In this document: positions 34,479 to 44,035 of the stretch, piece by piece
How the letters are laid out: each line of letters begins with the position of its first letter
How positions within the stretch are numbered: the first letter of the stretch is position 1
NCBI RefSeq assembly: GCF_002929845.1
Contig: NZ_PJJS01000046.1
Coordinates: 1 to 64,000 of the forward strand
Reading direction: 5' to 3'
DNA length: 64,000 nt
Source: Cryobacterium sp. M96
GTDB lineage: Bacteria; Actinomycetota; Actinomycetes; Actinomycetales; Microbacteriaceae
Notes under the pieces: model-generated
Told to the model about the DNA's origin: nothing
Database searches by the model: none
What the model saw: only the letters and a program-made list of their open reading frames with translations
Position numbers and translations under genes: made by a program

Positions 34479-34726
34479 TTAGCGGCGGTTGTCGCGCTCG
34501 TCACGGTCGTAGTTCTCACGGCTTCCCGATTTGACCGGGCCGCGGCTAATCATGTAACCGATGGTGAGGAGCGTGGCGGACAGCCAGGCGGAGCTGGCCC
34601 CGAAACCCTGCCCGTCGTCCCCGTTATCGACCATGGCGGAAGCGATGAACGCGCGACGAGAATCAGCATTCAGGCGCTGAATTCGGTCGTCTTGAAAGCA
34701 GCCTTCGTCTCGGTCGAAACGCTCAC
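34479..34726 (-). pseudogene. Small actinobacterial membrane protein, disrupted
   Basis: A GTG at 34726 opens VSVSTETKAAFKTTEFSA, then TGA; a second frame carries FIASAMVDNGDDGQGFG, then SSAWLSATLLTIGYMISRG and a charged tail. Together these match a common ~80-residue two-helix actinobacterial protein (start MSTETKAPFKTTEF, end YMISRGLAKSGSR). The TGA sits where a Trp is expected and a one-base shift follows, so the first membrane helix is broken. An ATG at 34633 could still give a 51-residue fragment. Confidence 0.72.
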
Positions 34727-34819
34727 GGGCTCAGATCACACCGCTGTCTGTGTTCGACGGAACCTGGTTCTGACACACCACGCGTTGCTCCTGCTCGGCG
34801 CCGGACCGCACGGACCGAC

Positions 34820-35848
34820 TCAGCGTCCGGCGTTGGCCTCCGGGCGCAGACGGATGAGCCGATGCGGGCCATCTTCCTGCAGCTCGGCCACCTCGCTGCG
34901 CGAGGAGAGGAAGTCGGTGAAGGAACGGAAGCCGAGCGGTTTTTCGTTGAACGAGGGGTCCATCCGGCGCATCTGGTTCTTTACCGTGCCGGTGTTCAGC
35001 CACTCGTCATCGTCGCCCTTTGCGTGCCCGATCTGCAGGGCACGCACGAGGAGCTCCGACGCGATTGTCTGAGGGTCGATGTCCTCGGCCGGTTCCGGCT
35101 CCGGCTCGTCGAATTGCGAACTTGTGGTGTGCGAGAACATCGGGATCGTCGTCAGGGTGCGGGCTTTGACGGGCACCGTCTTGGGCGGCACGGTCGCGGG
35201 TTCTGCGGCCTTCCTGCCCGACGGGGGCTTCTGCACGAGCGCCACGGGGGCGGGCGCGGCGGCGGCGACCTTCGCTATGCCGGGGAGAGAGTCATAGTCT
35301 TCGAATTCGTCGCACGCAGCCGCGAGGGAGGTGCTGGTCGACCCGGCCACTCCAATGCCCACCACGAAGCGACCGAGACGTTTCGACTTCTGGGCGAGGG
35401 CGATGTAATCCGAGTCACCGGCGACGATGATGACGTGGGTGAGGTCGGGCAGCCGGAAGAGGTCTTCGACCACGTCGACGGCAAGACGGATGTCCGCCCC
35501 GTTCTTCGTTCCCCGCGTGGTCGTGGTGAATAGCTGGGTGAGGTCAACCGCTCGGGACATGAGCTGGCGTTGGTAGCTCGCATTCACGGGCACGGACCAG
35601 TCGGCGTACGCGCGATTGACAACCAGCGTGCCGAACGACGCGGCGAAATCAATGATCGCGTTGAAGTCGACCGTCGCGGCGTTCAGCTTCGCGGCAACCT
35701 CGGGCTCGGCATCCGCGCTCGATCTGTCGAAATTACGGATGCCATCGCGCTGGAAGGCATTTCGTCCGTGTAGTTGCTGATAGCGAGAGACGACGATGTT
35801 GTCGAAGTCGATGTAGAGGCCGACGCGTGCATCATTCGGTTCAGTCAT
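34820..35848 (-). CDS. NYN-domain/OST-HTH (LOTUS-like) protein
   Basis: A 342-residue protein. The N-terminal NYN (PIN-like) nuclease fold has the acidic residues in GLYIDFDNI, NGADIRLAVDVVEDL and HVIIVAGDSDYIALA. After a low-complexity linker (about 190-255), the C-terminal part (QTIASELLVRALQIG ... SFTDFLSSRSEVAEL) resembles an OST-HTH/LOTUS domain, a known partner of NYN. Such proteins are thought to process or bind RNA; the target is unknown. Confidence 0.83.
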   Translation of the reverse strand: MTEPNDARVGLYIDFDNIVVSRYQQLHGRNAFQRDGIRNFDRSSADAEPEVAAKLNAATVDFNAIIDFAASFGTLVVNRAYADWSVPVNASYQRQLMSRAVDLTQLFTTTTRGTKNGADIRLAVDVVEDLFRLPDLTHVIIVAGDSDYIALAQKSKRLGRFVVGIGVAGSTSTSLAAACDEFEDYDSLPGIAKVAAAAPAPVALVQKPPSGRKAAEPATVPPKTVPVKARTLTTIPMFSHTTSSQFDEPEPEPAEDIDPQTIASELLVRALQIGHAKGDDDEWLNTGTVKNQMRRMDPSFNEKPLGFRSFTDFLSSRSEVAELQEDGPHRLIRLRPEANAGR

Positions 35849-36005
35849 GGTGGGTTCCTTAGCTACCGGGCGGACGAATCAGTCGCAACCCCAGACTCAA
35901 GTCTGCTGCGCACGATGCGACGACGGCAACTCGCGGAATCGACTGCGGCGCTCAGTACGCGCGCACCGATCCGCGCCGAGCCTGCCGGGAGGTACACAAT
36001 GAGGT

Positions 36006-36824
36006 ATGGCCACTGACGATCCATGCCCGGTTTTCTTTCTCTCGGATAGCACCGGAATCACGGCGGAAACGCTCGGGAGCACCCTCCTGTCCCAGTTCCC
36101 CACCGTGGAGTTCGACCGCACGACGATCCCGTTCATCCTGAATGTGGACCAGGCCCAGGCCGTGGTCGACCTGATCGACGCTCTGGTGGAGCGCGGCCAG
36201 AAGCCGATCGTATTCTCCACGGCCGTGACCAGCGACATCCGCCGCACCCTCGGCACCTGCACGGCCACCCTGATCGACCTGCTCGGAACCTATCTCAGCG
36301 AGCTCGAGGAGACCCTGGCGACGCAGGCCAGCAACGAACCAGGGCGCGCCCACGGCCTCGGCAACGCCGCCCGCTATCAGTCCCGCATGACGGCCGTCGA
36401 ATACGCGATGGAGCACGATGACGGCCAGAGCCTGCGAGCGCTCGAGAAGGCGCAGCTGATCCTGGTGGCCCCGTCGCGCTGCGGCAAGACCCCCACCACG
36501 ATGTACCTGGCGCTGCAGCACGGCATCTTCGCGGCGAACTTTCCTCTCGTCGACGAGGACTTCGAGCGGGAGGGTCTCCCCAAGCCACTGCGACCGTTCG
36601 TGGACAAGTGCTTCGGGCTCACCACCAATCCCCTGCGCCTGAGCCAGGTGCGCACCCAGCGCCGGGAAGGTTCGCCCTACGCGTCCCTGCGGCAGTGCGG
36701 GTTCGAGCTGCGCAGTGCGGAGCGACTCTATGCCTCCCACGGAATCCCATTCCTCAACTCGGCGAGCATGTCCGTGGAGGAGATGTCGGCCATGATTCTG
36801 CAGCAAATGAACCTCAAGCGCTGA
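36006..36824 (+). CDS. ppsR: PEP synthase/PPDK regulatory protein (DUF299)
   Basis: A 272-residue bifunctional kinase/phosphorylase of the DUF299 family. FLSDSTGITAETLG at the start and the P-loop APSRCGKTPTTMYLA (155-169) are conserved. Such proteins use ADP to phosphorylate, and phosphate to reactivate, a Thr next to the catalytic His of PEP synthase or pyruvate phosphate dikinase. The adjacent ppsA is the obvious substrate. Confidence 0.92.
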   Translation: MATDDPCPVFFLSDSTGITAETLGSTLLSQFPTVEFDRTTIPFILNVDQAQAVVDLIDALVERGQKPIVFSTAVTSDIRRTLGTCTATLIDLLGTYLSELEETLATQASNEPGRAHGLGNAARYQSRMTAVEYAMEHDDGQSLRALEKAQLILVAPSRCGKTPTTMYLALQHGIFAANFPLVDEDFEREGLPKPLRPFVDKCFGLTTNPLRLSQVRTQRREGSPYASLRQCGFELRSAERLYASHGIPFLNSASMSVEEMSAMILQQMNLKR

Positions 36825-36924
36825 CTCACATTCAAAACGCAGACAAGTGAACATGTCAATCAAGTAAACAAATTGCGCTCAGGCCGGATAGACCTGTCAC
36901 TATGGGAACAGGGCGCTTATCCAT

Positions 36925-36944
36925 GAGGTGAGCCTCCTCACCTC
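36925..36944. promoter_or_regulatory. Inverted repeat in the ppsA leader
   Basis: GAGGTGA-(6)-TCACCTC, followed by a further TCACCTC copy at 36951-36957. It lies 43 bp before the ppsA start. The extra arm allows two alternative pairings, so it could be an operator or a switchable leader hairpin. Confidence 0.45.
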
Positions 36945-36986
36945 GTGGCCTCACCTCTGGTCGCACACTGCAAGGGAGCAGAACAC

Positions 36987-39425
36987 ATGACGACAGACAT
37001 CCTCTGGTTTTCCGAAATCGGACTCACGGACCTGGACCGGGTGGGCGGCAAGAACGCTTCCCTGGGCGAAATGGTGCAGAATCTGACGTCGGCCGGCGTC
37101 AAGGTGCCCGACGGATTCGCCACCACCGCGGACTCCTACCGCCGGTTCCTGTCCGATTCCGGTTTGGACCAGCGGATCATCGAGCGCCTGCGGGGCCTCG
37201 ACATCGACGACGTCACCGCGCTGGCAGCGGCCGGCAAGGAAATCCGCGGCCTGATGCGTGACACGCCCTTCCTGCCCGAGTTCGAGTCCCAGATCCGGGC
37301 CGCCTACGCGGCCCTGGTCCTGAAGCACGGCGGCTCCGACGACATTTCCTGGGCGGTGCGTTCCAGCGCCACCGCCGAGGACCTTCCGGACGCGTCCTTC
37401 GCCGGTCAGCAGGAGACGTTCCTGAATGTGCGCGGAATCGAGAACATCCTGCCGGCCATCAAAGATGTCTTCGCCTCCCTTTACAACGACCGGGCGATCG
37501 CCTACCGGGTGCACCACGATTTCGAGCACGCCGAGGTGGCGCTGTCGGCCGGGATCCAGCGCATGGTGCGCTCGGACATCGGCTCCTCCGGGGTCATGTT
37601 CACGATGGACACCGAATCCGGCTTCCGCGACGCGGTCTTCATCACCTCCTCCTACGGTCTGGGCGAGGCCGTCGTGCAGGGCGCCGTCAACCCCGACGAG
37701 TTCTACGTCTACAAGCCGGCACTCGAGGCCGGCCGTCCCGCCATCCTCAAGCGCACCCTCGGCGAGAAGGCGCTGCAGATGACCTTCACGAAGAACCGTG
37801 AAATCGGCCGCACGATCGACTTCGTTCCCGTGGACGTCGACCTGCGCGACCTGTTCAGCATCACCGATGCCGACGTGGAGGAGCTGGCCCGCCACGCCCT
37901 CTCGATCGAGGCGCACTACGGACGCCCGATGGACATCGAGTGGGGCAAAGACGGCATCGACGGCGGCATCTACATCCTGCAGGCCCGCCCGGAGACGGTT
38001 CAGTCGCGAGCGACCGCGGTGTCCCAGAGCCGGTTCAAGATGAACGAGACCGGTAAGGTGCTGGTCGAGGGCCGCGCCATCGGCCAGCGGATCGGCGCCG
38101 GAAGCGTGCGCATCCTCTCGTCCATCGACCAGATGGCGAGCTTTGCCACCGGCGACGTGCTCGTCGCGGACATGACCGACCCCGACTGGGAACCGATCAT
38201 GAAGCGCGCCAGCGCCATCGTGACCAACCGCGGCGGCCGCACCTGCCATGCCGCGATCATCGCCCGCGAACTCGGCATTCCCGCGGTCGTCGGCACCGGG
38301 ACCGCCACCGACATCCTCTCCGACGGCCTCGAAGTCACGGTGTCCTGCGCCGAGGGTGAGGCGGGCCTGATCTACGAAGGGCTGCTCGACTTCGGCATCG
38401 AGGAGACCGCGCTCACCACCCTGCCGCCGGCCCCGGTGAAGGTCATGATGAATGTCGGCACCCCGGAGCAGGCGTTCACGTTCGCCCAGCTGCCCAACCA
38501 CGGCGTGGGTCTCGCCCGGCTCGAATTCATCATCAACCGTCAGATCGGCATCCACCCCAAGGCCTTGCTCAACCTTGCCGACCAGCCCGCCGACGTGGCC
38601 CGCGAGATCAACACCCGCATCGCCGCCTACGGCAATCCGCGCGACTACTACATCAAGCGCCTGGCCGAGGGCGTGTCCACGATCGCGGCCGCCTTCGCGC
38701 CGGAGACCGTGATCGTGCGGATGAGCGATTTCAAGTCCAACGAGTACGCCAACCTCATCGGCGGACCGGCCTACGAGCCGCACGAAGAGAACCCGATGCT
38801 CGGGTTCCGCGGGGCGTCCCGCTACCTCGAGCCCTCATTCCGGGACTGCTTCGACCTCGAATGCGAGGCGCTCTCATTCGTGCGAAACGAGATGGGGCTG
38901 ACCAACGTCAAGCTGATGATCCCCTTCGTGCGCACCCTGGACGAGGCCGCGGGCGTTATTGAACTGCTCGCCGAGAACGGGCTGCGCCGTGGGGAGAACG
39001 GCCTTGAGATCGTCATGATGTGCGAGCTGCCGGCCAACGCGCTGCTCGCCGACGAGTTCCTGGACTACTTCGACGGGTTCTCCATCGGCTCCAACGACAT
39101 GACGCAGCTGGCACTCGGCCTCGACCGCGACTCGGCGATCGTCGCCGGCGGCTTCGACGAGCGCGACCCGGCCGTGAAGAAACTGCTCAGCATGGCGATC
39201 GCGGCCTGCAAGGCCCGCGGCAAGTATGTGGGCATTTGCGGTCAAGGCCCCAGTGACCACCCGGACTTTGCCGAGTGGCTCGTCGCCGAGGGCATCGACT
39301 CCGTGTCGCTGAACCCCGACACCGTGGTCGACACCTGGCTGCGGCTCGCCGGCGTGACCGCGGGCAGCAACCACTTCGGCACGGATGACGCCGCCACCGA
39401 CCCCAAGGATGCCTCGGCCGCCTGA
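36987..39425 (+). CDS. ppsA: Phosphoenolpyruvate synthase
   Basis: An 812-residue enzyme converting pyruvate, ATP and water to PEP, AMP and phosphate for gluconeogenesis. The N-terminal ATP-grasp part ([28 protein letters not shown]) leads to the phosphohistidine domain [15 protein letters not shown] with His421 and the regulatory Thr419, then the PEP-binding barrel ([37 protein letters not shown]). ATG at 36987 has AAGGGAG upstream. Preceded by its DUF299 regulator. Confidence 0.95.
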   Translation: MTTDILWFSEIGLTDLDRVGGKNASLGEMVQNLTSAGVKVPDGFATTADSYRRFLSDSGLDQRIIERLRGLDIDDVTALAAAGKEIRGLMRDTPFLPEFESQIRAAYAALVLKHGGSDDISWAVRSSATAEDLPDASFAGQQETFLNVRGIENILPAIKDVFASLYNDRAIAYRVHHDFEHAEVALSAGIQRMVRSDIGSSGVMFTMDTESGFRDAVFITSSYGLGEAVVQGAVNPDEFYVYKPALEAGRPAILKRTLGEKALQMTFTKNREIGRTIDFVPVDVDLRDLFSITDADVEELARHALSIEAHYGRPMDIEWGKDGIDGGIYILQARPETVQSRATAVSQSRFKMNETGKVLVEGRAIGQRIGAGSVRILSSIDQMASFATGDVLVADMTDPDWEPIMKRASAIVTNRGGRTCHAAIIARELGIPAVVGTGTATDILSDGLEVTVSCAEGEAGLIYEGLLDFGIEETALTTLPPAPVKVMMNVGTPEQAFTFAQLPNHGVGLARLEFIINRQIGIHPKALLNLADQPADVAREINTRIAAYGNPRDYYIKRLAEGVSTIAAAFAPETVIVRMSDFKSNEYANLIGGPAYEPHEENPMLGFRGASRYLEPSFRDCFDLECEALSFVRNEMGLTNVKLMIPFVRTLDEAAGVIELLAENGLRRGENGLEIVMMCELPANALLADEFLDYFDGFSIGSNDMTQLALGLDRDSAIVAGGFDERDPAVKKLLSMAIAACKARGKYVGICGQGPSDHPDFAEWLVAEGIDSVSLNPDTVVDTWLRLAGVTAGSNHFGTDDAATDPKDASAA

Positions 39426-39660
39426 TCGGAGGTCGAGCTCGCCGAGCCCCGCGGGCGGCGCCCGAATCACCCGGGAACGTGCCACGCAGCTCGGCGCACT
39501 CCGGGCCTCCGTCGTGTTGCCTAAACTCGGGGATTTTCACGACACGCCGCGAGATCAGGCTGGGGTGACCCAGCCGGCGTTACGGCAATTTCTCCGAGTT
39601 TGCGTAGCGACGGATGCAGCGGGCACCGGGCGTCAGAGCGGCCCGATCAGCTTGCCGGCG

Positions 39661-40425
39661 TCAGTAGACGTACGGCTGGGCGGGCTGGTCCGTGGGTGTG
39701 ATCTCGCTCGGAACAAGGGCGATGGTCTCATCGCTGCGGATGCTCGGGTTGGTGTTGAAACCGCTCTCGATGGCAACCCAGCTGTCGGTCGGGAATTCGT
39801 CCTGCCAGCCGGGGTAGTAGACGGGGATGCCGACCGGCTGCGCGTCGACCGCGCAGCAGGACACGACGAAGCGGGCCACGAAGAACACGTTCTCGGGGTC
39901 GCTCGTGTCGGGCGTGACGAACCCGGTCACGGTCGCGGTCTTGTCGGCGAAGAAGTCCTCGCCGGCGCCTTGGCTCAGCAGCGAGGACCAGTCCCGCACG
40001 GTGAAGGTCGAGTAGTCGCCGCCGACGAGGTCGCTCGCCTCTTTCTGCGTGATGAGCGAGGTCGAGCCGTTCAGGTCGCGCTTGGCGACCGTGGCCGTGG
40101 TCAGGGTCGCCGGCGGCAACACCAGGAGGCCCACGGTGGCCGCGACGATGATCAGGATGCTGCCGGCCGGCCAGAGCCACGCCCAGCGTCCTCCGTCGTC
40201 CTCAGGCAGCTCGTGCTCGTGCCCGTCTTCGGCTGCGGGCAGGAGAGCGAATGCGGCCACCACCAGCGCGGCGGCGATCACGGCCATCACCATGGTGAAC
40301 ACGAAGTACCGGGGGTGGATGTAGAGCCCGAGCTGCCCGCTGACCCCCAGGCAGACCGTGGCCACAATGCCCACGATGCTGAGAAGCGCGCCCTGCCAGC
40401 GCCGCAGGAGCCGTCTAAACGACAT
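39661..40425 (-). CDS. TIGR03943-type putative permease subunit
   Basis: A 254-residue protein with an N-terminal membrane part (LLSIVGIVATVCLGVSG, FTMVMAVIAAALVVAAFALL, ILIIVAATVGLLVLP) and a C-terminal outer domain with FVTPDTSDPENVFFVARFVVSCCAVDAQPVGIPV. The SCCAVDA cysteine pair is conserved in this family. Its ATG at 40425 overlaps the permease gene by 11 bases. The pair is widespread in actinobacteria and firmicutes; function unproven, metal or small-anion transport suspected. Confidence 0.82.
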   Translation of the reverse strand: MSFRRLLRRWQGALLSIVGIVATVCLGVSGQLGLYIHPRYFVFTMVMAVIAAALVVAAFALLPAAEDGHEHELPEDDGGRWAWLWPAGSILIIVAATVGLLVLPPATLTTATVAKRDLNGSTSLITQKEASDLVGGDYSTFTVRDWSSLLSQGAGEDFFADKTATVTGFVTPDTSDPENVFFVARFVVSCCAVDAQPVGIPVYYPGWQDEFPTDSWVAIESGFNTNPSIRSDETIALVPSEITPTDQPAQPYVY

Positions 40426-41437
40426 AGTTGATCGCCAATCCGAGAACCGCGGAGCAGAGAGCCACAATCAGGGTGAGCTGCATCAGGGTCTTGGCCGTGA
40501 AGGTCGTGCGCAGCAGGGCCAGCATCTTGATGTCGATCATCGGGCCGAAGACCAGGAAGGCCACGATGGCACCGGGCATGAACGTCGCACCGAACGAGAG
40601 GACGAAGAAGGCGTCGACGCTGGAGCAGATCGAAACCACGAAGGCCAGGGCCATCAGCGCCAGCACGGACCAGACCGGGTGGCTGCCGAGCGTCACGAGC
40701 ACCTCGCGGGAGACGGCGGTCTGGATCAGCCCGGCCAGTCCGGCGCCGATAAAGAGCGCCGGCAACATCGCGCTGGTCTCCTTCGTGAACAGGCCGGCGC
40801 TGCGCTTGATCTTCCCGTCGGCCGCGTCATGGTGGTCGCCGAGTGCACAGGCATCCTGAAACCGGGGAGCGAGCAGGGACTCGGGTTTCGGGTGCCGGCT
40901 GTAGATGTAGCCGATCAGGTTGGCGATCAGGAATCCGCCGGCGATGCGCCAGACCAGGATGCCTCTGTCCCAACCGAAGGCCTGCTGGGTGGTGATGATG
41001 GTCACCGGGTTGAGGATCGGGGCCGCGAAGAGGAACGTCATCGATTCGCCGACCGTCAGCCCCTTGGCGATCAGGCCGCGCGCCAGAGGCACATTGCCGC
41101 ACTCGCAAACCGGCAGCAGCATGCCCAGCAGCGAGAGTACGACCCGCCGGGCGACCGGGTTCTTCGGCAGGCGCCGCAGCAGGAACCCCTCCGGCAGCCA
41201 GGTCTGCACCACGATCGACAGCACGATGCCGAGGAAGACGAACGGCAGCGACTCGATCACCACGCTGATCGACAGGGTGACGAAGTCGCGGAAGGTGTCC
41301 GCCAGGGTGTCGGCAGGGGCCGACGGCGCAAACACGCGCAGCAGGATCACCAGCCCGATGATGACGAGGCCGACGGAGAAGCCGCGGCCGGGCCTCCGGC
41401 GCGCGGTGAAGGGCCGCGCGGCGATGGTCTGACTCAT
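40415..41437 (-). CDS. UPF0718/YraQ-type permease
   Basis: A 340-residue membrane protein with about eight to ten helices. LLGMLLPVCECGNVPLARGLI holds the family's conserved CEC motif; FLFAAPILNPVTI and the second-half repeat ALAFVVSICSSVDAFFVLSFG and PGAIVAFLVFGPMIDIK are also typical. It forms a unit with the TIGR03943 protein. ATG at 41437 is chosen because the stretch upstream is not hydrophobic or conserved in pattern. Confidence 0.85.
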   Translation of the reverse strand: MSQTIAARPFTARRRPGRGFSVGLVIIGLVILLRVFAPSAPADTLADTFRDFVTLSISVVIESLPFVFLGIVLSIVVQTWLPEGFLLRRLPKNPVARRVVLSLLGMLLPVCECGNVPLARGLIAKGLTVGESMTFLFAAPILNPVTIITTQQAFGWDRGILVWRIAGGFLIANLIGYIYSRHPKPESLLAPRFQDACALGDHHDAADGKIKRSAGLFTKETSAMLPALFIGAGLAGLIQTAVSREVLVTLGSHPVWSVLALMALAFVVSICSSVDAFFVLSFGATFMPGAIVAFLVFGPMIDIKMLALLRTTFTAKTLMQLTLIVALCSAVLGLAINYVV

Positions 41438-41518
41438 GGGTATATCTTGTCCTGTTTCGACTCGGTTGCGCTCGGGACAGGAAGCCATCGGCAGGAGGTT
41501 GGCGGGGGTATCCCTCGG

Positions 41519-42982
41519 TTAGCCGCACCAATCAGGGAGAAAACCGGACACGCTACGGCTGCTGGTGCCGCGGTCGAGGTCTACCAGGGTGGTCGTCATG
41601 CCCGAGAACGCGGGCAGGGTCGGGTAGTCGTCGCCGAGGCCGGCCGCCGGGATCGTCTCCACCGCGAGGTACTGGCCGTTCGGCGAGACGCAGAAGTCCC
41701 GCACGCGCGACGCGTCCGACGCGGGAGTGAACGCCACGCTCGAGTCGGCGGCGTCGGTGACGGCGATCAGGTAAGCCAGCTGGTTGCTGTCGCCGGTCTC
41801 CTGCAGAAACAGGCGGGCGTAGCGCCCCTGCTCGGTGAGGAGCACGAGCTTGCCGGGGTAGGCGCTCGCTTCGAGCAGGCTGGGCGCGAGGTCGAGTGTG
41901 GTCACGGCACCGTCGGCGAGGTCGATCGTCGAGCCTTGGTCGGGGTCGGCGACGACGAGCGCGCGGGTGCCGGGAACGAATCCGCGCATCTCGTCGTGCT
42001 CGCCCAACGGGGTCAGCACGGCGTCGCCGAGCATGTCGATCAGGAACAGAGTCTGCCCGGCGTTCTGCACGACGAGAGAGGTGCTGTCCGGCACGAAGCG
42101 CAGGTCCATCACCGTCATCGGCAGGCCGTCCACCCCGGTGACCTCGGCCGGGAGGCCCGAGTACTCGGTCAGGTCGTAGACGAAGGGGGTGCGGTCGTAG
42201 CGGCGCCCCGCCGTCTCCGGGGCGCTGGTGAAGGTGTACGCGATCAGGGTTTTCGATGGGGAGGCCGCCAGGTTCTCGATCACGCCCGCGCCCGGCACGG
42301 GCACCTGCACGTTGTCCCCGCCCCCGAACGAGACCACCTCGAGGGTGGCCGTGTCGTCTTCGGCGAGCGTGACGGCGGCGAGGTGGTTCTCCAGGGCGAC
42401 ATACTGCTGGATGCGCGGGGCGCTGAACACGATGTCTCCGTCGCCCCGGCCCTGCAGGGTCGTTCGGCGCACGGTGTCGGGCCGCTTCGCACCGGCGTCA
42501 TCCACCCGGCTGTCGCGCTGCAGCGCATAGATGTCGACGTCCGGGGTCGTGAACTCGTATTCCAGGGTGGCGGTGGCGTCCTGGGTGATGCTCGCGACAT
42601 CCGTCACCGTCACCGTATAGACGGTGTTGTAGCGCAGGATGCCGGCGAACTCCACCGTCAGGGCGCGGTCGGCGACACGGGCGGAGACCTCTGTAGCCGG
42701 GGATACCGCCACCTGGCCGGCTTGGACCTCGGCCAGCGGCTGGTTCGCGGTGAGCAGCAGGCGCGCGTTGCCACGCGTGACGGCGGCGTCGAGGTTGATC
42801 TCGGCGGAGGCCAGGCGGGGACCCTGGCTGAAGTTGGCCATCGCGAGGCCCGCCGCCAGCAGGACGAGAACCGCAACCGTGACCGAGAAGAGCTGTCGGA
42901 AACGCCGGCCCGCCAGCCGCGCGGAGCGCGATCGATTCGCGGACGCGGGTGCGGCCGAGAGCGCGCTCCGTTCTTGGTTCAT
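41519..42982 (-). CDS. Membrane-anchored beta-propeller-like hypothetical protein
   Basis: A 487-residue protein with a basic N-terminus, one membrane helix (LFSVTVAVLVLLAAGLAMANF near residue 45), an Ig-like region (RNTVYTVTVTDVASITQDATA type strands, residues about 70-150) and then many beta-strand repeats (LEVVSFGGGD, LFLIDMLGDAV, TTLDLAPSL) suggesting a propeller on the outer face. No catalytic motif recognised. ATG at 42982 gives a sensible signal anchor. Confidence 0.68.
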   Translation of the reverse strand: MNQERSALSAAPASANRSRSARLAGRRFRQLFSVTVAVLVLLAAGLAMANFSQGPRLASAEINLDAAVTRGNARLLLTANQPLAEVQAGQVAVSPATEVSARVADRALTVEFAGILRYNTVYTVTVTDVASITQDATATLEYEFTTPDVDIYALQRDSRVDDAGAKRPDTVRRTTLQGRGDGDIVFSAPRIQQYVALENHLAAVTLAEDDTATLEVVSFGGGDNVQVPVPGAGVIENLAASPSKTLIAYTFTSAPETAGRRYDRTPFVYDLTEYSGLPAEVTGVDGLPMTVMDLRFVPDSTSLVVQNAGQTLFLIDMLGDAVLTPLGEHDEMRGFVPGTRALVVADPDQGSTIDLADGAVTTLDLAPSLLEASAYPGKLVLLTEQGRYARLFLQETGDSNQLAYLIAVTDAADSSVAFTPASDASRVRDFCVSPNGQYLAVETIPAAGLGDDYPTLPAFSGMTTTLVDLDRGTSSRSVSGFLPDWCG

Positions 42983-43255
42983 CCTGCCAATAGTATCGGC
43001 CGATTTTCCGGGCGCGCCGGAGACCGGGGGATCAGGGCCGCGCAACCGGAGAAATCGGCGCAACGCCGTCGGGGGCATAGGATCGGGGGGAGTATTCAGG
43101 CGTATGCAGTCCTAGCCCTGGTCCGCAGCGTCGTCAATCGCATTCCTCGCCGCGTTGGCGCACATCACGTCGATCCCCCGATCGAGATCGTGATCATTTG
43201 ACCGCTTCGATCAGACCTCCCACTGTCTCAGGACCTACCAAGCAAGGCATCAGTT

Positions 43256-44035
43256 ATGACTTCTACGCGATTCCCCCTGTCGCGCGCGGAAACGCGCGCC
43301 CGGCTCCTGTCCATGCGCGGTGTACTCTTCGACCTCGACGGGGTGCTCACGCCCACCGCCGATGTTCACATGGCCGCCTGGTCGCGCCTGTTCACCCGCT
43401 TTCTCGAGGACCAGGGAGTGAGCCCCGCCTACAGCGAGGCCGACTACTTCCAGTACATCGATGGCAAGCCCCGCTATGACGGCGTGCGGTCGCTGCTCGC
43501 CTCCCGGGGCATCCAGCTGCCCGACGGCGACCCGACGGACGCCCCGGAGCGCAACACCGTCTGCGGCCTCGGCAACCGCAAGAACGAGGCCTTCAACGAG
43601 ACCCTCGCCGAAAGCGGTGTCACGCCCTACCCGGGATCGATCGAGTTCCTCGACTACGTCGTGGCCGCCGGCCTCGCCGTGGCCGTCGTCACCAGCTCGC
43701 GCAACGGGGAGAAGACCCTCGCGGCAGCCGGCATTCGCGGACGCTTCGAAATCGTCGTCGACGGCCTGCTCTCGGCCGAGCGTGGTCTGGCCGGCAAGCC
43801 GGCCCCCGACACCTATGAGCTCGGCGCGGCACTGCTCGGCCTCGATGCGGCCCAGTGCGTCGTCGTCGAAGACGCGCACTCGGGCATCCAGGCCGGTCGC
43901 GCCGGCAACTTCGGCCTCGTGCTCGGAGTGGACCGCGGCGTGGGCACGCAGACCCTGCTCGACGCCGGGGCCGACGTCGTCGTTACCGACCTGCACGAGC
44001 TGCTCCCCAACGTCGAAACGGAGGCCGGAGAATGA
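43256..44035 (+). CDS. Beta-phosphoglucomutase-family HAD hydrolase
   Basis: A 259-residue HAD protein with motif I GVLFDLDGVLTPTADVH, a helical cap containing the GLGNRKNEAF loop, motif II VVTSSRNG, and VVEDAHSGIQAGRAGNF. It belongs to the beta-PGM group that converts beta-glucose 1-phosphate into glucose 6-phosphate. Its ATGA junction with a GH65 phosphorylase, which releases beta-glucose 1-phosphate, strongly supports that role. Confidence 0.88.
   Translation: MTSTRFPLSRAETRARLLSMRGVLFDLDGVLTPTADVHMAAWSRLFTRFLEDQGVSPAYSEADYFQYIDGKPRYDGVRSLLASRGIQLPDGDPTDAPERNTVCGLGNRKNEAFNETLAESGVTPYPGSIEFLDYVVAAGLAVAVVTSSRNGEKTLAAAGIRGRFEIVVDGLLSAERGLAGKPAPDTYELGAALLGLDAAQCVVVEDAHSGIQAGRAGNFGLVLGVDRGVGTQTLLDAGADVVVTDLHELLPNVETEAGE

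Noticed and set aside
40358-43201. A roughly 950-codon open frame antisense to the permease pair and the propeller protein
   Set aside because: Repetitive Arg/Gly/His composition and no family match; the opposite strand has coherent membrane proteins.
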